The position numbers and the translations under genes were made by a program. Under the pieces are notes generated by a model. That model was not told where the DNA came from, did not search any database, and saw only the letters and a list, made by a program, of their open reading frames with translations. From the NCBI GenBank assembly GCA_016235245.1, contig JACRLO010000021.1:62001-126000 (forward strand): DNA of 64,000 bases, written 5' to 3'. Each line of letters begins with the position of its first letter. Within the stretch, counting starts at the first letter, position 1. Source of the stretch: Nitrospirota bacterium. GTDB lineage: Bacteria; Nitrospirota; Thermodesulfovibrionia; Thermodesulfovibrionales; UBA6898. Shown here in pieces: positions 35,077 through 42,842 of the stretch.

Positions 35077-35185
35077 GGAAAAAAGAAATGACGCTGAACC
35101 GACACCACGTTGGAGACCTGATAAATTGGCTGCTTATCCCCTCGGCGGGCAATTGAAACAGAAAGCCAGTGAAGATACCGCAGGA

Positions 35186-36181
35186 TTAACTCACTGCACC
35201 CTTAATCCCGTTAATGGCATTAATATCGCCCATAAGGATAACCACATCACCAGGCTTTAAAACCGCATTTTCAGGAGGGTTAAATTCATACGACTTTCCT
35301 GACCGTCTGCTGAGCGCAACGACGGTCACATCTGTTTTGGACAATATACCTGTTGCCTGAAGAGTCTTGTCCTTATACGGCGACTGATCGTCAATTGCAA
35401 GTTCATCTACCCGGATAGTCTTCTCCTGCGATCTGAGCATCAGGTCAAGGAAGGATACGACTGAGGGTCTTATCAGTTCCGATGCCATCCTGAGCCCTCC
35501 GATATAATTAGGCATTACCACGCTGTCAGCCCCTGCCATCCGTATCTTCTGTTCAGACTCTTCCTCAACTGCCTTTGAAATAACCCTGATGTCTGGATTG
35601 AGTCTTTTTGTCGTAAAAACCACAAGAAGATTTTCAGCATCTGACTGGAGTGCCGAGACGATCCCCCGCGCCCTCTCAATGCCAGCTGCCTGCAGTACGG
35701 TATTATGGGTCGCATCGCCCTGCACATAGCATATCTCCTGCTCGTCAAGCTGCCTGATCGTTGCGGGATCCCTTTCTATGGCAACAACGTCCTTCCGCGT
35801 TCTGACCATCTCTTCGAGGGCATGCTTGCCGGTCTGTCCGACACCGCATACGATAAAATGACCTTTCATTGCAGCTATTTTCTTTTGCATCTTTCTCCTC
35901 CTGAGCGCATCTGTCAACTCTCCCTCAACGATAAAGGCAATGATGGTGGAAACGCCATAGACAAGAACACCTGTCCCTCCCAGTATAAGGACTATGGTAA
36001 ATATCCTGCCCTGCCCGGTAAGCGGGTGTACTTCCATGAAGCCCACGGAAGCGATGGTAATAACGGTCATGTAGAGCGAATCAAGCAGGGGCCACTGTTC
36101 GATAAACATATATCCGCAGACCCCTGAAGAGAAAACGAAGAGTAGGGCGAAACTTATGTGCAGCAATCTTCTTAACAGCAT
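35186..36181 (-). CDS. Kch-type potassium channel with RCK (TrkA-N/TrkA-C) domains
   Basis: A 331-residue ion channel subunit. Two helices (~8-27 and ~62-86) flank a pore loop whose filter reads S-V-G-F-M-E at 45-50 instead of the usual T-V-G-Y-G-D. The cytoplasmic part is an RCK nucleotide-binding domain with G-V-G-Q-T-G at 113-118, and a TrkA-C domain near 245-330. Length is standard. The altered filter may change selectivity or gating. A short 84-base gap separates it from the upstream gene. Confidence 0.9.
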   Translation of the reverse strand: MLLRRLLHISFALLFVFSSGVCGYMFIEQWPLLDSLYMTVITIASVGFMEVHPLTGQGRIFTIVLILGGTGVLVYGVSTIIAFIVEGELTDALRRRKMQKKIAAMKGHFIVCGVGQTGKHALEEMVRTRKDVVAIERDPATIRQLDEQEICYVQGDATHNTVLQAAGIERARGIVSALQSDAENLLVVFTTKRLNPDIRVISKAVEEESEQKIRMAGADSVVMPNYIGGLRMASELIRPSVVSFLDLMLRSQEKTIRVDELAIDDQSPYKDKTLQATGILSKTDVTVVALSRRSGKSYEFNPPENAVLKPGDVVILMGDINAINGIKGAVS

Positions 36182-36265
36182 AGGTAGAAGATACCAGAAC
36201 TCTCAGGATAAGATAAAGTCATCAGGAGACATGGTGAATCCAGAGCAGCTCTATGCTGCCTCATA

Positions 36266-37105
36266 TCAGAGAAAATCATCGCAGGTATCCAGGTCATCGT
36301 TATCAGATAACTCATAGGTCTCCTCCTCAGGAATTTGAGCGGTCTCTCCGCGCTCTCTCAGTTCCGAAAAAATGAACGGCCGTGTCGCTTTCGGAAGACT
36401 CTCTGTGCGGTAGAGTTCTCTGAGGTCATTGGTCTTCATATCTGGTATAAATCGAGTCACATCAAGCATGGGAGTATTGAAGTTCCTGATAAGTCCGTAT
36501 TTTACCGCATAGCGCAAAGACCATTTCGGGTGTCCGGATATCATATGAATTATCGCGGGCTTTACTGAGGGCCTGTTGATGATTTCACAGAGATGCGTTT
36601 CGGTAATGACCGGGCTGTCCAGGCATGCAGTAACGGTATTGCTGTCTCCACGAGCCATAAGTGCCATGACAATGGTGCTATTGGACCTTTTGGCAAGCGC
36701 TATGCTCACTCCTGAAGGCATGGACGGGATTTTTTCCGTAAGTATCAGTTCTATTTTCTGGCGCAGGGTTACGGGAACTTTCTGGTCTCTTGTCAGATCG
36801 CCGAGATCAAAAATGCGAAGGAATTTCAGCAGCGAAAAAGCGACCCTCTGGGGTGTTCGGGGATTTCTGCAGAGGGCCAGTTTAAGTTTGTAGCTGTCCT
36901 TGAATCGCACATCGCCGGCAAGAAAACCCAACGCCTCGGCAGGCGTGCTTCTGGTTTTTACGAGAAAAAGAACCATTTCTTCATTCAGGTATCTGTTGAG
37001 CGTCACATTCAGAATAACCTGGGGATGCGTATCACGAACCAGTGTCCAGAGTTCTTCGCCCTGGGCAATAAGGGCCTGCCCCAGTCTCTGCTCCAGCGAA
37101 GTCAT
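36266..37105 (-). CDS. helical repeat protein of unknown function
   Basis: A 279-residue soluble protein, nearly all predicted helix. Blocks of about 35-40 residues (E-E-M-V-L-F-L-V-K, Y-K-L-K-L-A-L-C-R-N-P, S-L-R-Y-A-V-K-Y-G) look like a HEAT- or leucine-rich-variant array. The last 20 residues are strongly acidic. It starts 35 bases after the DtxR-type regulator gene in the same direction, so it may be part of its transcript. I do not recognise a function. Confidence 0.72.
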   Translation of the reverse strand: MTSLEQRLGQALIAQGEELWTLVRDTHPQVILNVTLNRYLNEEMVLFLVKTRSTPAEALGFLAGDVRFKDSYKLKLALCRNPRTPQRVAFSLLKFLRIFDLGDLTRDQKVPVTLRQKIELILTEKIPSMPSGVSIALAKRSNSTIVMALMARGDSNTVTACLDSPVITETHLCEIINRPSVKPAIIHMISGHPKWSLRYAVKYGLIRNFNTPMLDVTRFIPDMKTNDLRELYRTESLPKATRPFIFSELRERGETAQIPEEETYELSDNDDLDTCDDFL

Positions 37106-37140
37106 GGTCTCTGCACGCAGAAGGAATTGATCCGAATGGA

Positions 37141-37806
37141 TCAGGCTATGGCCTTTCTGAGATAAATCTCTTTGGCAATCTCCGGATCCAGGGCAACCGT
37201 AGTTTCGTCTATGCTCAGGACAAAAGAGGGTGTTTTCTGGATCAGCCTGATTACACTGCCGGCAGCGATGCCAAGAGAGTTCAGCTTGCTGATCCTTGAA
37301 GGGTCAGAAGGTACGATAAAGGTAATCCTTCCTTTGGCGCCGACTTCGAATTCAGAAAGGCGCGTCACTACCGGCGTCACCTCGATCTTGAATTTTCTGC
37401 AGCACTCACCCCTCGGAATCGGCTTGCCGTGAGGGCAGGTTGGCGGATGACCAAGAAAGGTGCAGACGCTTTCCGTCAGTTCCTCGCTGAGGATATGCTC
37501 CATCTTACAGGCATCGCTTACGACCGTATCGTCAGGCATTTCAAATACATCGGTGAAAAGGCGTTCAGCAAGGCGCTGTCTTCGTATAAGACCGCGCGCC
37601 TCCTTCTGTCCCCTGTCGGTAAGGGTGATGTCAGTGCCGGCAACAGATGCGAGGCCGAGATGAAGAAGGGTTTTGATCATGGTATCAGTATCGGCATCGT
37701 CAGAACTTAATGTAAAATGGTTCATTCCTCTGTGCTTGTCCTCATCGAGCACCCAGAGCAGTTCAAGGGCTTCGTCAATACGTTCCTGGTCAGTAATAAA
37801 ATCCAT
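37141..37806 (-). CDS. DtxR/MntR-family metal-dependent regulator with FeoA/SH3 domain
   Basis: A 221-residue metalloregulator. The N-terminal part is a winged helix; the dimerisation/metal domain shows C100-x2-E-H and a later G-H-P-P-T-C-P-H-G-x-P-I-P segment (H120, C124, H126). These are the usual Fe2+/Mn2+ ligand regions. The C-terminal ~75 residues form a FeoA/SH3-like domain. Members repress iron or manganese uptake when metal is plentiful. It follows rnhB by 27 bases; no metal transporter is next to it, but a Mn2+ riboswitch occurs at 1541 in the same window. Confidence 0.87.
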   Translation of the reverse strand: MDFITDQERIDEALELLWVLDEDKHRGMNHFTLSSDDADTDTMIKTLLHLGLASVAGTDITLTDRGQKEARGLIRRQRLAERLFTDVFEMPDDTVVSDACKMEHILSEELTESVCTFLGHPPTCPHGKPIPRGECCRKFKIEVTPVVTRLSEFEVGAKGRITFIVPSDPSRISKLNSLGIAAGSVIRLIQKTPSFVLSIDETTVALDPEIAKEIYLRKAIA

Positions 37807-37833
37807 AGACTAATTATATGCCAAGAAAAGATT

Positions 37834-38454
37834 TTATGACAACGCAAAAGGAAGTTCTGCTGGCATGACCCGTCTGAATGATTTTCTATGAATAGGACAG
37901 GGGCCCAGCAGTTCTATCATTTTCAGGTGGTCCTTCGTGCCATATCCCTTGTGCCGTTTGAAATGGTATTCAGGATACATGCTGTCATAGTGAAGCATCA
38001 ATGTGTCTCTGACATATTTTGCAATAATTGATGCTGCCGCTACGGAGGCGCTCTTGGCATCAGCCTTGATGATCGGAAACTGTCTGAACGCTATGTCTGG
38101 AATCGTTACCGCATCGACAAGCAGAGCGTCTGGGAACAGGGCAAGGTCCTCGACTGCCTGCTTCATTGCTGATTTCGTTGCTCTGAGGATATTTGTCCTG
38201 TCTATTTCCAGGCTGTCAACAATGCCTACACCAACAGAAGAGGCAGAGATAAGAACCTCCCAGAACAGGCGGGTTCGTTCTTTTTCAGGGACCATTTTTG
38301 AATCACGGAGACCGGCTATTCTGATATGCGGTGGGAGGATAACGGCAGCGGCTACAACGGGGCCCGCCAGGGGACCCCGTCCTGCTTCGTCTATGCCGGC
38401 AACGACCGGGAATCCTTCATCTCTGAAAGAATCGTCATGCCGGTAAATGTCCAT
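37834..38454 (-). CDS. rnhB: ribonuclease HII
   Basis: A 206-residue endonuclease that removes ribonucleotides from RNA-DNA hybrids. The catalytic acidic residues are visible in A-G-I-D-E-A-G-R-G-P-L-A-G-P-V-V near residue 20-35, D116-region (L-L-V-D-A) and the later S-I-I-A-K-Y-x-R-D motif. It starts six bases after rplS, the normal trmD-rplS-rnhB order. The usual next gene yraN is absent; a DtxR-type regulator follows instead. Confidence 0.96.
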   Translation of the reverse strand: MDIYRHDDSFRDEGFPVVAGIDEAGRGPLAGPVVAAAVILPPHIRIAGLRDSKMVPEKERTRLFWEVLISASSVGVGIVDSLEIDRTNILRATKSAMKQAVEDLALFPDALLVDAVTIPDIAFRQFPIIKADAKSASVAAASIIAKYVRDTLMLHYDSMYPEYHFKRHKGYGTKDHLKMIELLGPCPIHRKSFRRVMPAELPFALS

Positions 38455-38460
38455 GAAATA

Positions 38461-38811
38461 CTACTTTGCGGCGAAGTCTTTCTCTTTGATCTTTGCGGCC
38501 TTGCCCTTCTTCTCCCTGATGTAATACAGCTTGGCCCTCTTAACTTTTCCCTGCTTGATGATCTCAACTCTGTCCACGGTGGGAGAGCAGACAGGGAAGA
38601 TCCTCTCTACGCCGACACCAAAAGAGATCTTTCTGACCGTGAAAGATTCGCGCGTACCGCAACCCTTTCTGCCGATGACAAGGCCCTGGAAGGGCTGTAT
38701 CCTTTCCTTGTCACCCTCGACTACTTTCACATAGACCTTAACGGTATCGCCGACATTAAAGACTCCAAGATCTCTCTTGAACCCTTCCTCGATTGCATTG
38801 ATGATGTTCAT
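38461..38811 (-). CDS. rplS: 50S ribosomal protein L19
   Basis: A 116-residue large-subunit protein at the 30S-50S interface. Typical features are the F-x-V-G-D-T-V-x-V-x-V segment near residue 20, R-I-Q-x-F-x-G-x-V-I and the S-F-T-V-R-K-I-S-x-G-V-G-V-E-R motif. The ATG overlaps the trmD stop (ATGA), as in many bacteria, giving coupled translation in the ffh-rpsP-rimM-trmD-rplS operon. Confidence 0.98.
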   Translation of the reverse strand: MNIINAIEEGFKRDLGVFNVGDTVKVYVKVVEGDKERIQPFQGLVIGRKGCGTRESFTVRKISFGVGVERIFPVCSPTVDRVEIIKQGKVKRAKLYYIREKKGKAAKIKEKDFAAK

Positions 38812-39551
38812 GATGCTTCCTCCTTTATCTGTTCCAAAAGTAATTTCTCTTCAACCGAGAGACTGTATGATTCCAGCAGATCCGGCCTCTTTTGCATCGT
38901 GGCCTTCAACGACTGTTTTATTCTCCATTTCCGTATCTCTTCATGGTTGCCCGAAAGCAATACCCTGGGCACACTCATATCCCTGAACTGTTCAGGCCGC
39001 GTGTAGTGCGGATAGTCAAGTAATCCATGACTGAACGACTCAGCATCAGCCGACTGGCTATCGCCAAGTACATTTGGCAAGAGCCGCGAAACGGCATCTA
39101 TTATAACCAAAGCAGGCAGTTCTCCGCCAGTCAAAACGTAATCACCAACAGAAATTTCATCATCGACAAGATGATCTCTCACCCTTTCGTCAATAGCTTC
39201 GTATCTGCCGCAGAGAAAAAGCAGCTCTTTTGAGTCGTCTGCGAGCTCCCGGGCAACGCGCTGAGTAAAAACCCGGCCGCCAGGGGAAAGCATGATGACC
39301 CGGAGATTATCCCTTTTCGGCCACTGCTCCTCCATAATCCTGAAGAACGTTTCCGGTTTCATTACCATACCAGGGCCGCCGCCATATGAATAATCATCAA
39401 CCGTATGGTGCTTGTCTGTGCTGTAATCCCGAAGATTATGCACCGCCACACTGATAAGCTGCCTGTCAATGGCACGCTTCAGGATACTGCAACCCAGATA
39501 GGCGTTAACCATTTCGGGGAAAATCGTTATGATGCTGAAACGCTTATGCAT
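38808..39551 (-). CDS. trmD: tRNA (guanine-N1)-methyltransferase
   Basis: A 247-residue SPOUT methyltransferase that makes m1G37. The trefoil-knot motifs are present: [11 protein letters not shown] near 120 and [15 protein letters not shown] near 140-155. The V-D-D-Y-x-Y-G-G-G-P-G-M-V segment is near residue 55. It lies between rimM (41-base gap) and rplS (4-base overlap) in the conserved order. Confidence 0.97.
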   Translation of the reverse strand: MHKRFSIITIFPEMVNAYLGCSILKRAIDRQLISVAVHNLRDYSTDKHHTVDDYSYGGGPGMVMKPETFFRIMEEQWPKRDNLRVIMLSPGGRVFTQRVARELADDSKELLFLCGRYEAIDERVRDHLVDDEISVGDYVLTGGELPALVIIDAVSRLLPNVLGDSQSADAESFSHGLLDYPHYTRPEQFRDMSVPRVLLSGNHEEIRKWRIKQSLKATMQKRPDLLESYSLSVEEKLLLEQIKEEAS

Positions 39552-39592
39552 GGAAGACCGTCACAGAGACGCGCGTATCGGCGATAGGCAGA

Positions 39593-40099
39593 TCAATCCA
39601 GAAGTCCTTCAATGGGCGTTATCGTCATTATGCCCGTCTCCAGATTTATGTCTGCAATGAGTGGCTTTACGGCAGGCAGCAGATATTCCTTCTCATTTCC
39701 CTGAACAACATACAGTTCATTGCCGGGAGATTCCAGGATATCCGTAACCCTCCCTATCGTTTCACCCCCGGCCGTAACAACAGTAAGGCCAATTATCTGA
39801 TGATAATAGTATTCGTTGCTCCCTAATTCAGGCAGCAGCGATGCGTCCACCTCAATCATGGCATTCCTGAGCTTCGATGCCTCTTGCCGGTCGGATATCC
39901 CATCAAATGAGATGAGGAGGAACTCCCGGTCAGTCCTTACGGAATGGATTGTTACTTTCTGTACGGTTCCTGCAGACGTGACAACCTGAGCTTCAGTCAG
40001 AGGGGGAAGTGATTGGGCTGCTTTAGAAAGGGGGAAGGCCTTAACTTCTCCTTTGATCCCCCGTTCCTTTATGATGCGTGCTACGGCAATATGCTTTAA
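39593..40099 (-). CDS. rimM: ribosome maturation factor RimM, no canonical start codon
   Basis: The reading frame encodes a complete RimM: an N-terminal beta-barrel beginning K-H-I-A-V-A-R-I-I-K then G-I-K-G-E-V-K, and a C-terminal PRC barrel (G-x-x-I-G-R-V-T-D-I, then Y-L-L-P-A-V and the terminal E-G-L-L-D). RimM helps 30S head assembly. No ATG, GTG or TTG occurs in frame between the upstream stop and residue ~80. The boundary given uses a TTA codon at 40099-40097, eight bases after AAGGAG, giving 168 residues, the usual length. ATT at 40090 is an alternative. A sequence error or reinitiation from the short upstream ORF are further options. Confidence 0.82.
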   Translation of the reverse strand, partial: LKHIAVARIIKERGIKGEVKAFPLSKAAQSLPPLTEAQVVTSAGTVQKVTIHSVRTDREFLLISFDGISDRQEASKLRNAMIEVDASLLPELGSNEYYYHQIIGLTVVTAGGETIGRVTDILESPGNELYVVQGNEKEYLLPAVKPLIADINLETGIMTITPIEGLLD

Positions 40100-40176
40100 G
40101 ACAGAATCTCCTTACCCGATGATTTCATGAACGCAATTCCAGCAGAGCTTAGACACGTTTCAAGCAACTCCTTCAT
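40096..40176 (-). CDS. 26-codon ORF between rpsP and rimM, possible leader peptide or khpA remnant
   Basis: An ATG at 40176 (another at 40179) lies in the 3' arm of the rpsP-rimM hairpin and opens 26 codons starting M-K-E-L-L-E. The stop TAA overlaps the TTA where rimM should start. Many genomes carry khpA (KH-domain protein, often starting M-K-E-L) in this slot, and it is missing here. The ORF may be a decayed khpA or a leader whose translation couples to rimM. Coding status is unproven. Confidence 0.3.
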   Translation of the reverse strand: MKELLETCLSSAGIAFMKSSGKEILS

Positions 40177-40207
40177 CATCGTCTGCCGAAAACCGGACGA
40201 TGATGAA
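40172..40207 (-). promoter_or_regulatory. 12-bp perfect stem-loop between rpsP and rimM
   Basis: TTCATCATCGTC and GACGATGATGAA are perfect inverted repeats separated by 12 bases, starting one base after the rpsP stop codon. No T-run follows, so it is not a plain terminator. It may stabilise the rpsP message end, mark an RNase site, or control access to the downstream AAGGAG. Confidence 0.6.
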
Positions 40208-40208
40208 A

Positions 40209-40445
40209 TTATGCGCCGGCTTTCTCAATAAGCTTTTTTGCAATATCCGTCGGCTGAGCTCCCTTTTCTATCCAGTGCTTTGCCCTTGCAACATCGATCT
40301 TAATCTCTGACGGCTCCTTCAGAGGATCATACGTGCCCAAAATTTCGATAAACGGTCCGTTTCTGCGTGTGCGGGAATCAGTTACGAGCATCCGGTAAAA
40401 CGGCTTCTTATGCGACCCTAATCTTGTAAGTCTGATCTTGACCAA
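40209..40445 (-). CDS. rpsP: 30S ribosomal protein S16
   Basis: A 78-residue small-subunit protein. The N-terminus V-K-I-R-L-T-R-L-G and the P-F-Y-R-M-L-V-T-D-S-R-x-x-R-x-G-x-F-I-E segment are diagnostic. The start is a TTG preceded by GGAGGTG and a run of T, an unusual choice for a ribosomal protein gene. It sits after ffh and before rimM, the common bacterial order. Confidence 0.97.
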   Translation of the reverse strand: MVKIRLTRLGSHKKPFYRMLVTDSRTRRNGPFIEILGTYDPLKEPSEIKIDVARAKHWIEKGAQPTDIAKKLIEKAGA

Positions 40446-40506
40446 AAAAACACCTCCAGTTGTAATCTGAAATTTTAATATAAATTAGTAAAAAAAGTAA
40501 AGGTGA

Positions 40507-41826
40507 TCAGAGGCAAAAGAACCGCGGCAACTTGATGTTTTTCTTGCCCTTGAACATCTTGAGCATCTTTTTCAGTTCAACATACTGCTTGACCACCCGG
40601 TTGACATCTGCCACTGTTGTTCCGCTGCCCATGGCAATGCGCTTTCTTCTGCTTCCGTTGAGAATGTTATGATTCAGGCGTTCTTTTTTTGCCATGGAAC
40701 TGATAATCGCCTCGATCTTTGCAAATTCCCGTTCGTCAACCTGCATGTTCTTCACCTTGTTCATTCCCGGGATCATGCCCAGAATGCTTTCCAGCGGGCC
40801 CATACCCCGTATCTTTTTGAGCTGTTCCCTCAGGTCGTCAAACGTAAAGGAGTCCTCAAGAATCCGTTTCTGAAGCGTCTCTGCCTCTTTTTGATCAAAG
40901 GACTTCTGGGCATGCTCGATCAGGCTGAGGACATCACCCATCCCAAGGATCCGGGAGGCGATACGGTCAGGATGAAAGGGCTCAAGCATATCGATCTTTT
41001 CGCCGACGCCGATAAACTTGATGGGTTTCTGCGTAATTTCTCTCACCGAAAGGGCTGCGCCCCCACGGGCATCGCCATCCATTTTTGTAAGGACAATACC
41101 GTCTATTCCTATTTGGTCATTGAACTGCTTCGCTATGTTTACGGCATCCTGACCGGTCATGGCATCAGCCACAAAGAGTGTCTCTCTGGGCTCAACGCTC
41201 TTTTTGACATTCTTGAGCTCTGTCATAAGCGATTCATCAACATGAAGTCGCCCGGCAGTGTCAATAATAAGGATATCATGGGCTTCTGTCCGCGCCTTCT
41301 TTAATGCCTCAAGGGAAACGGCGACAGGGTCTTTGGTATCGCGCGAAGCAAATACCGGAACGCCTATCTGCGCACCGAGGGCCAGGAGCTGATCAATGGC
41401 AGCCGGCCGCTGAAGGTCGCAGGCAGCCAGAAGAGGACGTCTGCCCTCCTTCTTGAAATGCTTCGCAAGCTTTGCTGCGGATGTAGTCTTGCCAGAGCCC
41501 TGCAGACCGACCATCATAATAATTGTCGGCGGATTCGGTGAAAGCATGATTTTGACATTGGCACTCCCAAGAAGAGTGCACAATTCGTCATGAACGATCT
41601 TGACGACCTGTTGTCCGGGAGTCAGGCTCTCAAGAACTTCCTTGCCAAGAGCTTTTTCTTTGACTCTCTGAACAAAGTCTTTCACAACTTTGAAATTCAC
41701 ATCAGCTTCGAGCAGAGCGAGCCTTACTTCCTTCAGAGCGGCATCGATGTCCTCTTCTTTAATGAGGCCTCTGCCTTTGAGTTTCTTGAAAATCGACTCG
41801 AGCTTATCGCTAATGTTTTCGAACAT
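40507..41826 (-). CDS. ffh: signal recognition particle protein Ffh
   Basis: A 439-residue SRP54-type GTPase. It has an N domain, a G domain with G-L-Q-G-S-G-K-T-T near 107-115, D-T-A-G-R-L-H and T-K-M-D-G-D-A-R-G-G, and a methionine-containing M domain ending in a basic tail. It directs nascent membrane proteins to FtsY/SecYEG. The ATG touches the last base of the tlpA-like stop codon, so it is co-transcribed with trxA and tlpA upstream. Confidence 0.97.
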   Translation of the reverse strand: MFENISDKLESIFKKLKGRGLIKEEDIDAALKEVRLALLEADVNFKVVKDFVQRVKEKALGKEVLESLTPGQQVVKIVHDELCTLLGSANVKIMLSPNPPTIIMMVGLQGSGKTTSAAKLAKHFKKEGRRPLLAACDLQRPAAIDQLLALGAQIGVPVFASRDTKDPVAVSLEALKKARTEAHDILIIDTAGRLHVDESLMTELKNVKKSVEPRETLFVADAMTGQDAVNIAKQFNDQIGIDGIVLTKMDGDARGGAALSVREITQKPIKFIGVGEKIDMLEPFHPDRIASRILGMGDVLSLIEHAQKSFDQKEAETLQKRILEDSFTFDDLREQLKKIRGMGPLESILGMIPGMNKVKNMQVDEREFAKIEAIISSMAKKERLNHNILNGSRRKRIAMGSGTTVADVNRVVKQYVELKKMLKMFKGKKNIKLPRFFCL

Positions 41827-42350
41827 TACAGTAGTGCCTCTATTTGAGCTGACAGTCTCTTGTCGAAATCTTCAGAATAGCCCTTATTGATATCGACAAT
41901 TTTGCCGTCTTTGCCGATCAGAAAACTGGTCGGAATGCTAACGACGTTGTATTGTTTAGGCATCGATTCATCAGCAAGCAGAACGGGATAGGAAATACTA
42001 TGGGAAGCAGCGAACCGGCGAACCTGTTCCAGAGCATCGGAATCGGTATCTATAGATACCCCAAGTATGATAAAACCCTTCTGCTCAAATTTTTTATGAA
42101 GTGCTATCAGTCCAGGTATTGATGCCTTGCAGGGCGGACACCATGTAGCCCAGAATTCAAGGAGCACCACTTTTCCCTTATAATCAGAAAGCGTAATGCT
42201 CTTGCCGGAGAGGTCCTTACGCGTAAAATCAGGTGCCGCGCCGTTGATTTCTGCTGATAACACGACCACAGACGTGCTGTCCGTCCTGTTGCAGGCCGTC
42301 ATAGCCAGACCTAACACAAAAATGAGAAGAAGGAGAAAGGCTTTATTCAT
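41826..42350 (-). CDS. TlpA/ResA-family thiol-disulfide oxidoreductase lipoprotein
   Basis: A 174-residue exported thioredoxin-fold protein. The lipobox M-T-A-C puts the acylated cysteine at residue 20; the redox motif W-C-P-P-C is at C71/C74, with the TlpA-typical K-A-S-I-P after it and a cis-proline loop near residue 140. Such proteins reduce apocytochrome c or other periplasmic thiols. It lies between trxA (34-base gap) and ffh (1-base overlap). A second, similar gene is at 51421. Confidence 0.9.
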   Translation of the reverse strand: MNKAFLLLLIFVLGLAMTACNRTDSTSVVVLSAEINGAAPDFTRKDLSGKSITLSDYKGKVVLLEFWATWCPPCKASIPGLIALHKKFEQKGFIILGVSIDTDSDALEQVRRFAASHSISYPVLLADESMPKQYNVVSIPTSFLIGKDGKIVDINKGYSEDFDKRLSAQIEALL

Positions 42351-42384
42351 GGGGATTCAGAGCGTTAGCGCAGGCAACGCAGGC

Positions 42385-42714
42385 TTAGGAGAGCAGGCTG
42401 TCAATCTTTGCCTTGAGCTGTGGCTTGGGAACAGCGCCGACAATTCGATCTGCTTCCTGGCCATTCTTGAAGAAGATAATACTGGGGATGCCCATGATTT
42501 TGTATCTGCTTGCTACTTCAGGATTTTCGTCGGTATTAAGCTTCATCACCTTAATTTTATCTGCATATTCCTTTGCAAGTTCCTCAACGGTAGGAGCGAT
42601 CATACGGCAGGGGCCACACCAGACAGCCCAAAAATCTACCATAACGACACCGTTGTGGCCCAAAACCTCTTTATCCCATGCTGCCGATGTTGCTTCCAAT
42701 ACATTTTCAGACAT
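42385..42714 (-). CDS. trxA: thioredoxin
   Basis: A 109-residue thioredoxin with the active site W-C-G-P-C at 32-36, V-M-V-D-F-W-A before it and the cis-proline motif G-I-P-S-I near 75. It reduces cytoplasmic disulfides. AAGGAGG lies seven bases before the ATG, and a perfect-hexamer promoter drives it. It is the first gene of the trxA-tlpA-ffh-rpsP-rimM-trmD-rplS-rnhB string. Confidence 0.97.
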   Translation of the reverse strand: MSENVLEATSAAWDKEVLGHNGVVMVDFWAVWCGPCRMIAPTVEELAKEYADKIKVMKLNTDENPEVASRYKIMGIPSIIFFKNGQEADRIVGAVPKPQLKAKIDSLLS

Positions 42715-42740
42715 GACTGACCTCCTTGAAATATTTTTTA

Positions 42741-42770
42741 ATTATATGGTCAGCACGATTTATTTGTCAA
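42741..42770 (-). promoter_or_regulatory. perfect-consensus sigma-70 promoter of trxA
   Basis: On the minus strand TTGACA (42765-42770) and TATAAT (42741-42746) are both perfect, with an 18-base spacer. It probably feeds the whole trxA to rnhB operon. Confidence 0.85.
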
Positions 42771-42842
42771 CGAAGCACCAAAAGAACTGTAGTCTGCCGA
42801 AGAAAAACAACTGTGCATTGACAGTAATTAGCGGTATCTGGT

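Noticed and set aside
40507-42714. SRP RNA or other small RNA near ffh
   Set aside because: No 4.5S-like GGAA tetraloop hairpin was found in the gaps around ffh.
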